Positions 1 to 9,045 of a stretch of 64,000 nucleotides of DNA are shown here, piece by piece. The first letter of the stretch is position 1. The number at the start of each line of letters is the position of its first letter. Under the pieces are notes generated by a model. It worked only from the letters and a program-made list of their open reading frames with translations, searched no databases and was not told the origin of the DNA. Source of the DNA: Microbispora siamensis (GTDB lineage Bacteria; Actinomycetota; Actinomycetes; Streptosporangiales; Streptosporangiaceae); assembly GCF_016863095.1 (NCBI RefSeq), contig NZ_BOOF01000001.1, positions 62,001 through 126,000 on the forward strand, read 5' to 3'. The translations under genes and the position numbers were made by a program.

Positions 1-1
1 C

Positions 2-886
2 TCGGGCGGCCCCTCCTCCGTCACCGGCATCGGCATCCAGAAGGCCGGCAAGATCTACATGGGCGCGCTGCAGCGCAAGACCTCGACCTGGAAGTACGTC
101 AACGTCAGGACCGCGTCGCTGGCGGCGGCGGTGGAACTGTACGGCGCGAGCAGCCCCGAGTGCGCGGCCACCAAGGCGGCGTGGAGCGCGGCCGGAGTGC
201 CGGCGCAGTCGGGCGAGGCGAGCTGCTCCTCCTCGGGCAACGACTTCTCGCTGTCGCTCAGCCCCACGGCGGGCACGGTGACGCCGGGCCAGTCGGCCAC
301 CTCCACGGTCGCGACGTCGACCAGCTCGGGTAGCGCGCAGACGGTCACGCTCAGCGCCTCCGGGCTTCCCTCCGGGGCCACCGCGAGCTTCAGCCCGTCG
401 TCGGTGACCTCGGGCGGCTCCGCCACGCTGACGATCGCCACCAGCGCGTCGACGCCGTCGGGGACGTACACGGTCACCGTCACCGGCAGCGGCTCGTCCG
501 GCACCCACACCGCGTCGTACACGCTGACGGTGTCGGGCACCTCCGGCGGGCGCACGTTCACCAACGGCACCGACTACACGATCAACGACCTGACCACGAT
601 CACCAGCCCGATCACCTCGACCGCCACGGGCACCGCGGTCTCCCCGGTCAAGCTCAGCATCACGATCTCGCACACCTGCGCCGAGGACCTGCGGATCAGG
701 CTCCAGGGCCCGAACGGCACCTGGTACACGGTCAAGTCCAGCGGCGGCCTGAGCTGCACGTCGTTCGGCACCCGGACCTACTCCGTCCCGGTCACGCAGA
801 CGGCGGCGGGCACCTGGACCCTCGAGGTCCGCGACCAGTACACCTACGACACCGGCTACCTCGACTCGTGGAGCATCACGGTCTGA
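2..886 (+). CDS. Secreted M4-family metallopeptidase with C-terminal P-domain, 5' end missing
   Basis: The reading frame is open from the left edge, so only about 294 C-terminal residues are visible. The first ~75 match the end of the thermolysin (M4) alpha-helical domain: a GIGIQKAGKIY segment, then a LYG/AxxAAWSAAGV segment. A Ser/Thr/Gly-rich Ig-like module follows (about residues 80-170). The last ~115 residues look like a proprotein-convertase P-domain, with the RIRLQGPNGT and GTWTLEVRD signatures. The HExxH zinc site lies upstream of the window. Family knowledge indicates an exported endopeptidase whose P-domain aids folding or substrate binding. A strong hairpin follows the stop codon. 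Confidence 0.85.
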   Translation, partial: SGGPSSVTGIGIQKAGKIYMGALQRKTSTWKYVNVRTASLAAAVELYGASSPECAATKAAWSAAGVPAQSGEASCSSSGNDFSLSLSPTAGTVTPGQSATSTVATSTSSGSAQTVTLSASGLPSGATASFSPSSVTSGGSATLTIATSASTPSGTYTVTVTGSGSSGTHTASYTLTVSGTSGGRTFTNGTDYTINDLTTITSPITSTATGTAVSPVKLSITISHTCAEDLRIRLQGPNGTWYTVKSSGGLSCTSFGTRTYSVPVTQTAAGTWTLEVRDQYTYDTGYLDSWSITV

Positions 887-901
887 GCGACGGCGGCGCA
901 G

Positions 902-931
902 CCCCCGGGACCGCACCGGTCCCGGGGGTTT
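902..931 (+). terminator. Strong hairpin terminator after the M4 peptidase
   Basis: A perfect 12-bp stem (902-913 with 917-928) closes a CAC loop and is followed by TTT. It begins 15 bases after the peptidase stop and lies just before the 3' end of the convergent regulator gene, so it may serve both. Confidence 0.75.
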
Positions 932-947
932 CCGCGTACGGGGCCGG

Positions 948-3815
948 TCAGGCGGGCGGCGCGATCTGGGTCCGCGACCGTACGCCGAGCTTGCGCAGCA
1001 CGGTGGCCACGTGGGTCTCGACCGTGCGCGTGGACAGGAAGAGCACATCGGCGATCTCGCGGTTGGTCCGGCCGAGCGCGACGAGCCGGGCCACCTCCCG
1101 CTCCCGCTGCGACAGCGCGCCGGCGGCCCGCCGCCCGCCGCGCGGGAGCGGGACGTCCACGCCGATGTCGCGCAGCACCCGCCTGCACCGGGCGGCGTCG
1201 TGGGTGGCGCCGAGCCGGCCGTACGACTCCGCGGCCTCCCGGAAGCCCGCCGCGGCGGCGCCGTCCCCGAGCGCGAGCCGGGCCCGCGCCTCGCCCTCGG
1301 CCGCCCGCGCCGCCGCGTAGGGCTGGGGCAGGGCGGCGTACGCCTCCCGGGCCCGGGCGAAGAGGGCGGCGGCGTCGGCGTGCCGCGGTCCTGCGGCGGC
1401 GAGCGCGCCGCGGGCGGCGTCGAGCGCGGCGTGCGCGGCGGGCGCCACCCGGCCCGCGATCCCGGCGGCGTACTCGTCCACCAGCTCCGCCGCCGTCTCC
1501 ATGCGCCCTGCCCTGGCGAACGCGGCGACGGCCGACGGGACGAGGCTCGCGCCCCACACCCACACGCCCTTGCGGCGCAGCAGGGCGACCGCCCGCCCGG
1601 CCTCCGCGACGGCCTCGTCCATCGCTCCCCGGGCGAGGTGCAGGTCGACGAGCCCCCCGGCGGCGGCCGTCACGACCGGGACATTGCGGGCCTCCGGCGC
1701 GTCCAGCCCGGCGCGGTGGAACTGCCTGACCGCCTCCTCCCATTCGCCCGTCGCAAGGGCGAGCAGCCCGAGCACCAGCCACAGGTCCACCGCGATCAGC
1801 GGTGTCTCCGTGGCCGACTCCCCCAGGGACGCCGCGCGGTCGCGCAGCCCTTCCCACCGCCCGGTGAGCCACTCCCTGCGGATCGCGGAGGCGTCGAGGA
1901 GGAAGGCGGGATACTGCGCGCCGGTCTCCAGGGCGAGCCGCCGTCCTTCCCGGGCGAACCGCTCGGCCGCCGCGTAGAGCCCCACGGTGGTCGCCGAGTC
2001 GTGGAGGTTGCAGTACGCCCGGGCGACCTCCCGCCGGACCCCCGTGCGCGGGTCGTCGACCGGAAGCCGGGTGGCGACGTCGAACGCGCCGGGAGAGCCG
2101 GTCGTCATCTCGAAGGAGGCCCGGTTGGCCAGCACCGCGGCCGACAGCTCCGGGTTGTCGGCGGTGGCCACGAGCGCCTCGGCGCGGGCCATCCACTCCG
2201 CGTGCTCCGCCAGCGACTCGGCGCCCCATTCGGGCATCGCCATGCTGGCCCAGCCGCGCGCGGCGAGCGTCGGCCGGTCGTCCAGCTCGGCGAGGGCGGC
2301 CATGATCTCCGGCCGCCCCGCGGCGGCGTCGCCCGCCTGGTTGGACAGGACGACGCCGAGGTTGAGCCGCACCTCGCCGCGCACGTCCCTGGACAGGAAG
2401 TCGCCCCGCAGCACCTGGCGCAGCAGCCGCACCACCCGCTGGTGCGACAGGCCCGTCGCCGCGAAGCGGCTGAGCATCAGCACCAGCGGGCCCCGGTCCC
2501 GCACCGGCAGGTCGGGGTCGTCGAGCATGCCCTCGACCACCTCGACGGCCAGGGCGGTGTCCCCCAGCGCGGCGGCCTGCTGGGCGGCGGCGGTCCCGTG
2601 GCGCACCCAGGCGTCGGTGTCCCCGGCCTGCCGGGCGTGGAAGGCGAGCTGCACCAGCGGCGGCGCGTCCGTCGCGGCCAGCGCGGCCATCGCCCGGACG
2701 TGCGCCGACCGGCGTTCGGGGCCCGGAATCGCGTCGTAGACGGCCTGCTGCGCCAGCGCGTGGCGGAAGCCGTACCGGCCGCCGGGGTGCTCGTGCAGGA
2801 CCCCGGCGCGCAGCGCCTCAGCCAGGCCGGCGGAGCCAGGCGCAAGGGCGCCCGGCCCGGAAGCGGTGTCGCCGCCGACCGCGGTGATCAGTTGCTCCGC
2901 CGCGGGGAGCCGCAGCACGGCCGCCGCCCGGACCGCTCTCGCCGCCGCCGGGGACAGACAGGACATCCGCTCGGCCATCGCCTCGCGCAGCAACAGCGGG
3001 ACGCCGGCACGGTCGACGGCACGGTCGAGCGCGTCCGGGTCGTCCGCGCCGGGCGGCGAGGCGGGCAGGGATCGGACCAGCTCCTCCACCACGAACGGGA
3101 TGCCCGCCGTGCGCTCGTGCAGCCGTGTGACGAACCCGGGAGACAGGTCGGAGCGCTCCAGCAGCGCGCCGGCCAGGCTGGCCACGCCGGACGCGTCCAG
3201 CGGCGCCAGCCGTACGACCACGCTGGCCGTGTCCGGCTGGTGCCGGTAGGCCCGGCCGAGCGGCGGACCGGCGACGCCGTCCCGGCGGCACGTGGCGACC
3301 ACCGCGAGCCCCTGCGGCGGCTGCCCGGCCAGGAAGCGCAGCAGGTCGAGCGTGCCGTCGTCGGCCCAGTGCAGGTCCTCGACGACGAGCACGGCCGGTC
3401 CGACGGCCGCCAGCAGGGCGCGTATCGCGCGGAACACCCGGTGGCGCTCGGCCCGCGGGTCGTCCAGGGGCTGCGGCGACGGCGGCAGCGCCCCGGCCAG
3501 TTCGGGCAGGTGGCCGCGGAGCGCGCCGGTGACCGGGTTGAGCCGGTGCGCCGCCGGGAGCCGTCCCCTGATGTCCCGCAGCGCCTCGAAGACCGGCCCG
3601 TACGGGAAGGGTTCGCGGATCTGGTGGCAGTAGCCGAGGAGCACGGCGCGGTCGCCGGTCGGCAGGCGGTCGAGCGCGGCGCGGACGAGCCGTGTCTTGC
3701 CGATGCCCGCCTCGCCCTCCACCAGCACGACCGCCGGCGGGCGGGTCACCGCGTCGATGAGAGTCCGCAGCTCAGTGGCGCGTCCGACCAGCGGGGGCGG
3801 GGGCACGATGCTCAT
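948..3815 (-). CDS. LuxR-family ATPase transcriptional regulator (LAL type)
   Basis: About 955 residues, normal for large ATP-binding LuxR regulators. The N-terminal AAA/STAND ATPase has a clear Walker A (EGEAGIGKTRLV, about residue 35) and a Walker B-like VVEDLHWADD near residue 140. A long Ala-rich TPR-like helical middle follows. A GerE/LuxR helix-turn-helix ends the protein (LSQREREVARLVALGRTNREI...RTVETHV). The ATG at 3815 is chosen because GGAG lies 6 bases upstream; an in-frame ATG at 3827 lacks such a site. The family activates transcription after ligand sensing. The target is unknown and no neighbour is obviously co-regulated. Confidence 0.88.
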   Translation of the reverse strand: MSIVPPPPLVGRATELRTLIDAVTRPPAVVLVEGEAGIGKTRLVRAALDRLPTGDRAVLLGYCHQIREPFPYGPVFEALRDIRGRLPAAHRLNPVTGALRGHLPELAGALPPSPQPLDDPRAERHRVFRAIRALLAAVGPAVLVVEDLHWADDGTLDLLRFLAGQPPQGLAVVATCRRDGVAGPPLGRAYRHQPDTASVVVRLAPLDASGVASLAGALLERSDLSPGFVTRLHERTAGIPFVVEELVRSLPASPPGADDPDALDRAVDRAGVPLLLREAMAERMSCLSPAAARAVRAAAVLRLPAAEQLITAVGGDTASGPGALAPGSAGLAEALRAGVLHEHPGGRYGFRHALAQQAVYDAIPGPERRSAHVRAMAALAATDAPPLVQLAFHARQAGDTDAWVRHGTAAAQQAAALGDTALAVEVVEGMLDDPDLPVRDRGPLVLMLSRFAATGLSHQRVVRLLRQVLRGDFLSRDVRGEVRLNLGVVLSNQAGDAAAGRPEIMAALAELDDRPTLAARGWASMAMPEWGAESLAEHAEWMARAEALVATADNPELSAAVLANRASFEMTTGSPGAFDVATRLPVDDPRTGVRREVARAYCNLHDSATTVGLYAAAERFAREGRRLALETGAQYPAFLLDASAIRREWLTGRWEGLRDRAASLGESATETPLIAVDLWLVLGLLALATGEWEEAVRQFHRAGLDAPEARNVPVVTAAAGGLVDLHLARGAMDEAVAEAGRAVALLRRKGVWVWGASLVPSAVAAFARAGRMETAAELVDEYAAGIAGRVAPAAHAALDAARGALAAAGPRHADAAALFARAREAYAALPQPYAAARAAEGEARARLALGDGAAAAGFREAAESYGRLGATHDAARCRRVLRDIGVDVPLPRGGRRAAGALSQREREVARLVALGRTNREIADVLFLSTRTVETHVATVLRKLGVRSRTQIAPPA

Positions 3816-3934
3816 CCACGGCTCCAAGGTACGGGTTGCGGGTCCCCCCGGGCTCAGTTATCCCCGTCCCTTGACCGCCGGTCAACCCTTCGGCGTAACG
3901 GCCGTGTTGCGGAACCGGACAGACGTGTGCGGCC

Positions 3935-4672
3935 CTACTCGCGGCGTGGCCGGGCGGCGGCGTCGAGCGCGGCGGCCTCCTCCGGGGTGGGCGCGGTGCC
4001 GCCGAGGTGGGCGGGCTGCCACCACACGCCCCGCCGCTGGTCGGGGTAGGTCCGCTGGGCCTCGTCGAGCAGGTCGGTCATCCGCCGCCGCAGGTCGCCG
4101 GTGAGCGCGGCGATGTCGTCGTCCGGACCGGGCCGCATCGGCTCGCCGACCAGGATCGTGATCGGGACATGCCGCTGCAGCAGTCTGCGGGGCCGGCCCT
4201 TGGTCCACAGCCGCTGACCGCCCCACAGGGCGAGCGGGATCACGGGCACCCCGGCCTCGGCCGCCATCCGGATCGGGCCGCTCTTGATCTCCTTGACCGT
4301 GAACGACCTGCTGATCGTCGCCTCGGCGAAGTTGCCGATGATCTCGCCGTCCTTGAGGGCCCGTACGGCGGCGTCGTAGGCTCCCGCCCCGGCCGACCGG
4401 TCCACCGGGATGTGGTGCATGCCGCGCATCAGCGGGCCCGACACGGGGTGGTCGAAGACCTCCTTCTTCGCCATGAACCGGACCAGCCGCCCGGCGGGAT
4501 AGGCGGCGAAGCCGGCGAAGATGAAGTCGAGATAGCTGACGTGGTTGCTCACCAGGACCGCGCCGCCGCTGCGGGGTATCCGCTCGGTGCCCTCCATGCG
4601 GAACCTCAGGTCGAGCAGTTTGAAGGCGGTCAGCGCGGTCCGCAGGACCGGTGGGTACACGATCTCAGCCAT
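3935..4672 (-). CDS. Lysophospholipid acyltransferase (PlsC-like)
   Basis: 245 residues. The acyltransferase block I HxxxxD is present as NHVSYLD (about residue 43), and RGMHHIPVDR and a VPVIPLALWGG block fit the LPLAT/AGPAT fold. Block III, usually FPEGT, reads FAEATISRSF here, an actinobacterial variant that lacks the proline. Expected role: transfer of an acyl chain to lysophosphatidate or a related lipid at the inner membrane face. The protein has a short hydrophobic N-terminus and no signal peptide. It appears monocistronic, with convergent or unrelated neighbours. Confidence 0.85.
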   Translation of the reverse strand: MAEIVYPPVLRTALTAFKLLDLRFRMEGTERIPRSGGAVLVSNHVSYLDFIFAGFAAYPAGRLVRFMAKKEVFDHPVSGPLMRGMHHIPVDRSAGAGAYDAAVRALKDGEIIGNFAEATISRSFTVKEIKSGPIRMAAEAGVPVIPLALWGGQRLWTKGRPRRLLQRHVPITILVGEPMRPGPDDDIAALTGDLRRRMTDLLDEAQRTYPDQRRGVWWQPAHLGGTAPTPEEAAALDAAARPRRE

Positions 4673-4746
4673 GCCTGAAACCGTAACCTACTCATCCGTA
4701 ACTTTTATCGGGCCGAAGGTCCTCTTCTCCGCACGCGCACACCGGG

Positions 4747-6495
4747 TCAATGGCCGCGGAATGCCTCCTCCAGCCACCACGACGGGCGGTCGGCGGTGAC
4801 CTTCGCGTGGACGAGCAGGGGTTTGTCGCGCGGCCCCTTCAGCCACTCGGCGACCCCCGACAGGTCCTCCTCCCGCCGTACGGTCACCGCCTCGAAGCCG
4901 AAGCCCCGGGCGATCCGCGCGATGTCGGCGGGCGGGAAGGTGACCGTGCCGAGCGGGAAGCCGTGCGGGCCGAAGTGGTGGACCTCCGCGCCGTATCCGT
5001 CGTCGTCGTAGACCACGACCACCATCGGCAGGCCGAGCCGTACGACCGTCTCCAGTTCGGCGACGCCCATCAGGGCCCCGCCGTCGCCGAGGGCGGCGAC
5101 CGCGAGCCGGTCGGGCCGTGCGACGGCCGCGCCGATCGCGGTGGCCAGGCCGAGCCCGATCGACTGGTAGGCCTGGGTGAAGCAGAACGCGCCGCCGTCC
5201 GGGACCGTGAGGAACATCGACGGATATCCCATGAAGTTCCCCGAGTCGACGGCCACCAGCCGCTCCTGCGGGAGCAGGTCGTCGAGCCCGATGGTCAGCG
5301 TGCGGGGGTCGATGCGTCCTCCGGCGCTCAGGTCCTCGTACGGCACGTCGCGCCAGCGCCCCTCGCGGGCGATGCGCTCGGCGACCTCCGGAGCGCGGTA
5401 GCCGCGCGTCCCCGTCTCGCCCTGCGCCGCGGGTTCGCCGAGCAGGGCGGCGACCGCCCGCGCGGTCTCGCGTACGTCGCCGACGACGCCGAGGTCGATC
5501 TCGCGGTGCACGCCGAGCGCGTCGGGGTCGAGGTCCACCTGGACGACCCTGGCCTCCGGCCCGATCAGGGCGCCGTGCCGGGTGGTCCACATGGTGAACG
5601 AGCAGCCCCAGCCGACGACGAGGTCGGCGCCGCGGATCAGCTCGGCCGCGAGCGGGGTGGCGAAACCGCCGCTCACGTCGAGGTCCCACGGACTGCCGTG
5701 GAAGTGGCCCTTGGCGACCGCCGAGGTGGCGAACAGCGCCCCCACCCGCTCGCCGAGCGCCTCCAGTTCCCGCCGCGCGCCGCGGGCTCCCCGTCCGGCC
5801 ACGAAGACCGGCCGCTCCGCCTCCGCCAGCATCCGCGCGAACCGCGTCAGCTCGTCGGACGGCTCCGCCGCGAACCCCTCCGGCTCCTCGTCGTCCCCGG
5901 ACTCGATGGGGAACGTCAGCCCCCACGCCGCCGGCACGCGGCTCGCCACGTCGCGGTGTGCGCCGCCCCGGCCGGCCAGCAGTTCGCGTACGGCCTCGGC
6001 GGCCTCGTCGGGCAGCGTCTCGGCCTGCACGTCCAGGGGCAGGTTGAGCACCACCGTCCGGCGCCCGAGCAGGGCGGCGAGGAAGGCCATCACGGTGTCG
6101 TCCACGACCGTGGCGGCCGAGCCGACCCTGGCGCAGTGCGCGCCCACGGCCTCGGCGAGCGCGGTCTGGTCGATGCGGAAGTTGGAGGTGGGCGAGGTCA
6201 CCTCCGGCGCGAGCACCAGCAGCGGGGTGCGGCTCTTGGCCGCCTCGGTGACGCCGGTCAGCGCGTTGGTCAGGCCGGGCCCCTGGTGGACGGTGAGCAC
6301 GGCGACCGTGCCGCTCATCCTGGCGTAGGCGTCGGCCATCGTGGCGGCCCCGCCCTCGTGCCGCGCCGCGACGTACCGCACGCCGTGTTCGACGAGGGCG
6401 TTGGTGACGTGGAAGTTGCCGCTGCCGACGACGCCGAAGGCCGCCCGTACGCCGAGGGCGGCGAGGGCCGCGCCGACGGCCTCCGCGACGTTCAC
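4747..6495 (-). CDS. Thiamine-diphosphate-dependent enzyme (acetolactate synthase / benzoylformate decarboxylase-like)
   Basis: 582 residues from a GTG whose GTGA overlaps the stop of the upstream cyclase gene, giving translational coupling. The N-terminal PYR domain carries the ThDP-activating glutamate in AARHEGGAATMADAYAR (about residue 45). The central domain contains VFVAGRGARGA. The C-terminal PP domain has the GDG...N-type ThDP/Mg motif ALGDGGALMG followed by VVYDDDGYG. The family ranges from acetolactate synthases to 2-oxo-acid decarboxylases. No regulatory subunit (IlvN) is adjacent, so a catabolic decarboxylase or carboligase is more likely than branched-chain biosynthesis. The substrate is not deducible. 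Confidence 0.87.
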   Translation of the reverse strand: MNVAEAVGAALAALGVRAAFGVVGSGNFHVTNALVEHGVRYVAARHEGGAATMADAYARMSGTVAVLTVHQGPGLTNALTGVTEAAKSRTPLLVLAPEVTSPTSNFRIDQTALAEAVGAHCARVGSAATVVDDTVMAFLAALLGRRTVVLNLPLDVQAETLPDEAAEAVRELLAGRGGAHRDVASRVPAAWGLTFPIESGDDEEPEGFAAEPSDELTRFARMLAEAERPVFVAGRGARGARRELEALGERVGALFATSAVAKGHFHGSPWDLDVSGGFATPLAAELIRGADLVVGWGCSFTMWTTRHGALIGPEARVVQVDLDPDALGVHREIDLGVVGDVRETARAVAALLGEPAAQGETGTRGYRAPEVAERIAREGRWRDVPYEDLSAGGRIDPRTLTIGLDDLLPQERLVAVDSGNFMGYPSMFLTVPDGGAFCFTQAYQSIGLGLATAIGAAVARPDRLAVAALGDGGALMGVAELETVVRLGLPMVVVVYDDDGYGAEVHHFGPHGFPLGTVTFPPADIARIARGFGFEAVTVRREEDLSGVAEWLKGPRDKPLLVHAKVTADRPSWWLEEAFRGH

Positions 6496-7265
6496 CGCTC
6501 CACCAGCGCGAGCACGCGGACCGGGCTGCCCGAGCCGCCGACGATGGGCAGCGGGCCGGCGACCACCACCGCGCCGGTCGGCGGCAGCCGGTCGAGGTTG
6601 CGCAACTGGGTCAGGCCGTACTTGCCCGCGCCGAGCAGGAAGGAGTGGCACGGGAAGGCGGGGTCGAAGGAGTGGGCCGCGCCGGCGTCGGTGCCGACGG
6701 TCTCCACCCCGATGCCCGTGATCGGCGTCTCCTCGGCGAGGTAACGGGCGCAGTCGAACGACATGCCCGGCGTGTGCGGCCCCGTCTCGTCGGCGTTGAG
6801 GAACTCCGCCTGGTCGTGGGCGCGCACGTCCCAGCCGGTGCGGTACAGCAACCAGCCGCCGTCGGGCAGCGGCCCGTGCTCGGCCTCCCACGCCTTGACG
6901 TGGTCGACCTCCAGCAGGAAGTCGGGGTCGGCGGCCGACTGCGCGCTGAAGTCGAGCACCACGGCGGGTGCGATCAGCTTGACGGGGGCCACCTGCGCGA
7001 CGTCCTCGCCGTCGCGGCCGGTGACCCAGTGGACGGGCGCGTCGAAGTGCGTGCCGGTGTGCTCGCCGGTGGTGAAGTTGTTCCAGTACCAGGCCGGGCC
7101 GCGGTCGTCGTACCGGCTGATCTCCTGCATCGAGAACGGCACCGTCTGCCCGAACGGCTCGGGCAGCAACAGGATCGGTGTCTTGTCGCTCAGCGGCGCG
7201 GTGAGGTCGAGCACCTCGATCCCCCCGCTCCGGATGCCGTCCACCAAATCCCGCAACACCGACAT
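6492..7265 (-). CDS. Cyclase family protein (metal-dependent hydrolase, kynurenine-formamidase-like)
   Basis: 257 residues from an ATG preceded by GGAGG with a 5-base gap; a TTG one codon upstream is also possible. The cyclase-family metal signature HTGTHFDAPVHW is present near residue 68, and later GVETVGTDAG and a His-containing FPCHSFLL segment. Members hydrolyse N-formyl or ester bonds or act on cyclic amides, usually with Mn or Zn. It is the first gene of a two-gene unit with the ThDP enzyme, which suggests consecutive steps in degradation of a keto or cyclic compound. That pathway is inference. Confidence 0.85.
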   Translation of the reverse strand: MSVLRDLVDGIRSGGIEVLDLTAPLSDKTPILLLPEPFGQTVPFSMQEISRYDDRGPAWYWNNFTTGEHTGTHFDAPVHWVTGRDGEDVAQVAPVKLIAPAVVLDFSAQSAADPDFLLEVDHVKAWEAEHGPLPDGGWLLYRTGWDVRAHDQAEFLNADETGPHTPGMSFDCARYLAEETPITGIGVETVGTDAGAAHSFDPAFPCHSFLLGAGKYGLTQLRNLDRLPPTGAVVVAGPLPIVGGSGSPVRVLALVER

Positions 7266-7398
7266 CAACGCCTCCCCATGATTCAGGCCCCTGCGATACT
7301 CCTACACCCTCCCCCCGGAACGCCATATGCCGTCTCCATATAGGCCCGGCGTATAGATCGTCCAAACCACGTAGGCTACGCCGGACGGAGGAGACGAG

Positions 7399-8934
7399 GT
7401 GGCGGTGAGCTCTCGGGGCACTGGAACCGCCGCGGCGTGGCTCGGCCATCCGGCGACACTCGCCGCGATCGCCGTGCTCCTCGTCAACGACCACCTGCTC
7501 AAGCGGCTGTGGCCGGGCGTGGTCACCGGCAAGCTGAGCGACGTCGCGGGCATGTTGGTCGCCCCGCCGCTGCTGGCGTTCGCCGCGACCCTCGCCGTAC
7601 GGCGCACCGTCGCTCGCGCTCCGGGCGGCGCCTCGGGGAGCGCCGCAGTGGAGCACGGGGAGGCGGACAGGCGGGCCGCCCTGACGGCGATCGCGCTGAC
7701 CGGCGTGGTCTTCGCCCTCGTGAAGACCACGCCGATCGGAGCGCGCGTGGCCGCCGACGCCTGGGCGCTGTTCAGCTCCTCCGCCGGCGTCGTCGCGGAC
7801 CCGGCCGACCTGCTCGCCCTTCCCGCCCTCGGCCTCGCCTGGATCGTCCGACGGCACGCCGTACGGCCATCCTCCCGCCCCGGCCGTTCCGCACGCCGCG
7901 CCCGGCTGCTGGTCGCCCTGCCCGCGGCGGTTATCGCGGTCACCGCAACCGCCGCGGCTCCGGCCTTTCCGTCCGCCGTGCACGTGGAGGCGCACGATGC
8001 CGTGATCGTCGTGTATCTCGGCTACGGCCTGGACGGGCTTGCCACGAGCGACCAGGGCCGGTCGTGGCATCGCTGGACCAGCCCGCCGTCCGAAAGATCG
8101 TCGCGGAAGACAGCCTGTGTCCCCGGCGAGCCGAGGCGCTGTTACCGAGTGGCCCCGCCTCTGCTCAAGGTCGAGCAGTCCGACGACGGAGGACGCACCT
8201 GGGCGACGGCCTGGGAGGTCTCACCGGGCCGGCAGCACTACCTGTACCGGAGCCGATACGAGAGCAGTCCTCTCCGCTCCGACACCGCGGAGTCCACGGC
8301 CGTGGCGGTCCTGCCGACGCCCCGGGGACACCTCGTTGCCGTGGCGAACGGCCGCGACGGCGTGGCGCTGCGCGACGTCACCGGACGATGGCACCGGCTC
8401 GGCTTCCGGGGATACGACGACCTGTCCGAGCAGTCGGCCGCACCTGTCGTCAACGCGGGCGAGCGCATCGAGGCGGAGACGGGGACGGCCTACCTCACCG
8501 CGCTGACCGTGCTGCTGGCCGCGCTGGCGTTCGCCGGGTGCTTGCGGAGGTCGCCGCTCGGCTTCTCGGCCGCCGGGTTCCTCACCTGGGTGGGCCTCTA
8601 CATGGCGGTGAAGGGCCCGCCGGGCATCTACGGGCTGCCGTTCACGGTCCTGGGCGCGCTCCTCGTGGTGGGCGGGTGCGTCGCACTGGCCGCCATCGCC
8701 GCGTACTCCCGTATGCGGGGACTGAGCTCGATCGTCGCGGCGCCGCTGACCTTCGCCGCGATCTACCTGCCGTTCCGGGGCTGGAGCGCCGGGCGGCCCG
8801 ACGACTACGGCACCGCCGTGCTGCTGGCGGTCGTGCTGTGCTGTCCGGCCGTCGCCCTCGGCGCGCATCTCGCGATCCGGGCCCGAGGCGGCTACCGCCG
8901 GGTCGCGCGGGCGCTGCGCTCCCTCACCCGCTGA
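7399..8934 (+). CDS. Membrane protein with extracellular Asp-box (BNR-like) module, function unknown
   Basis: 511 residues from GTG with GGAGGAG upstream. Hydrophobic segments lie near residues 18-32, 48-68, 90-110 and 170-190. A polar region of roughly 200 residues follows, with two Asp-box-like repeats ([11 protein letters not shown] and [12 protein letters not shown]), and then about four more hydrophobic segments at the C-terminus. Asp boxes are typical of sialidase-like beta propellers, but two repeats alone cannot make a propeller. I do not recognise the family. It is divergent from the cyclase gene across about 130 bp and seems to stand alone. Confidence 0.75.
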   Translation: MAVSSRGTGTAAAWLGHPATLAAIAVLLVNDHLLKRLWPGVVTGKLSDVAGMLVAPPLLAFAATLAVRRTVARAPGGASGSAAVEHGEADRRAALTAIALTGVVFALVKTTPIGARVAADAWALFSSSAGVVADPADLLALPALGLAWIVRRHAVRPSSRPGRSARRARLLVALPAAVIAVTATAAAPAFPSAVHVEAHDAVIVVYLGYGLDGLATSDQGRSWHRWTSPPSERSSRKTACVPGEPRRCYRVAPPLLKVEQSDDGGRTWATAWEVSPGRQHYLYRSRYESSPLRSDTAESTAVAVLPTPRGHLVAVANGRDGVALRDVTGRWHRLGFRGYDDLSEQSAAPVVNAGERIEAETGTAYLTALTVLLAALAFAGCLRRSPLGFSAAGFLTWVGLYMAVKGPPGIYGLPFTVLGALLVVGGCVALAAIAAYSRMRGLSSIVAAPLTFAAIYLPFRGWSAGRPDDYGTAVLLAVVLCCPAVALGAHLAIRARGGYRRVARALRSLTR

Positions 8935-8963
8935 GCCTTCACGGCCCTGCACCACGCCGGCCC

Positions 8964-8992
8964 TTGACGTGGATGGCCTCCAGATTTAACTT
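8964..8992 (+). promoter_or_regulatory. Predicted sigma-70-type promoter of the DHA kinase operon
   Basis: TTGACG (8964-8969) and TAACTT (8987-8992) are separated by 17 bp, a good housekeeping spacing. The predicted start near 9000 lies just before the 9006-9020 palindrome, so a bound repressor would block initiation or clearance. Confidence 0.5.
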
Positions 8993-9005
8993 CTATGAAA
9001 CCGCG

Positions 9006-9020
9006 TTCGACATTATCGAA
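9006..9020. promoter_or_regulatory. Putative IclR/GylR-type operator upstream of the MIP channel gene
   Basis: TTCG-N7-CGAA palindrome (TTCGACATTATCGAA), immediately downstream of the predicted promoter. The same half-sites and spacing recur at 12355-12369 between the iclR-like gene and dhaM. It is probably the binding site of that IclR protein. Confidence 0.5.
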
Positions 9021-9045
9021 CGACGTTCACACTCTGGACGGTCCC

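Noticed and set aside
1011-4049. 1,012-residue plus-strand frame antisense to the LuxR-type regulator
   Set aside because: Arg/Gly/Pro-rich composition typical of GC-rich shadow frames, no recognisable domain, and the opposite strand encodes a complete regulator.
7269-7398. Riboswitch or structured leader between the cyclase and the Asp-box gene
   Set aside because: Only a short dyad (CGTAG-G-CTACG, 7370-7380) and AT-rich patches; no conserved riboswitch core recognised.
4747-8070. One 1,107-residue minus-strand frame covering the TPP gene, cyclase and part of the Asp-box gene
   Set aside because: Only the part after the GTG at 6495 has family similarity; the rest is antisense or out of frame to genes with clear domains and is low-complexity Arg/Gly-rich.
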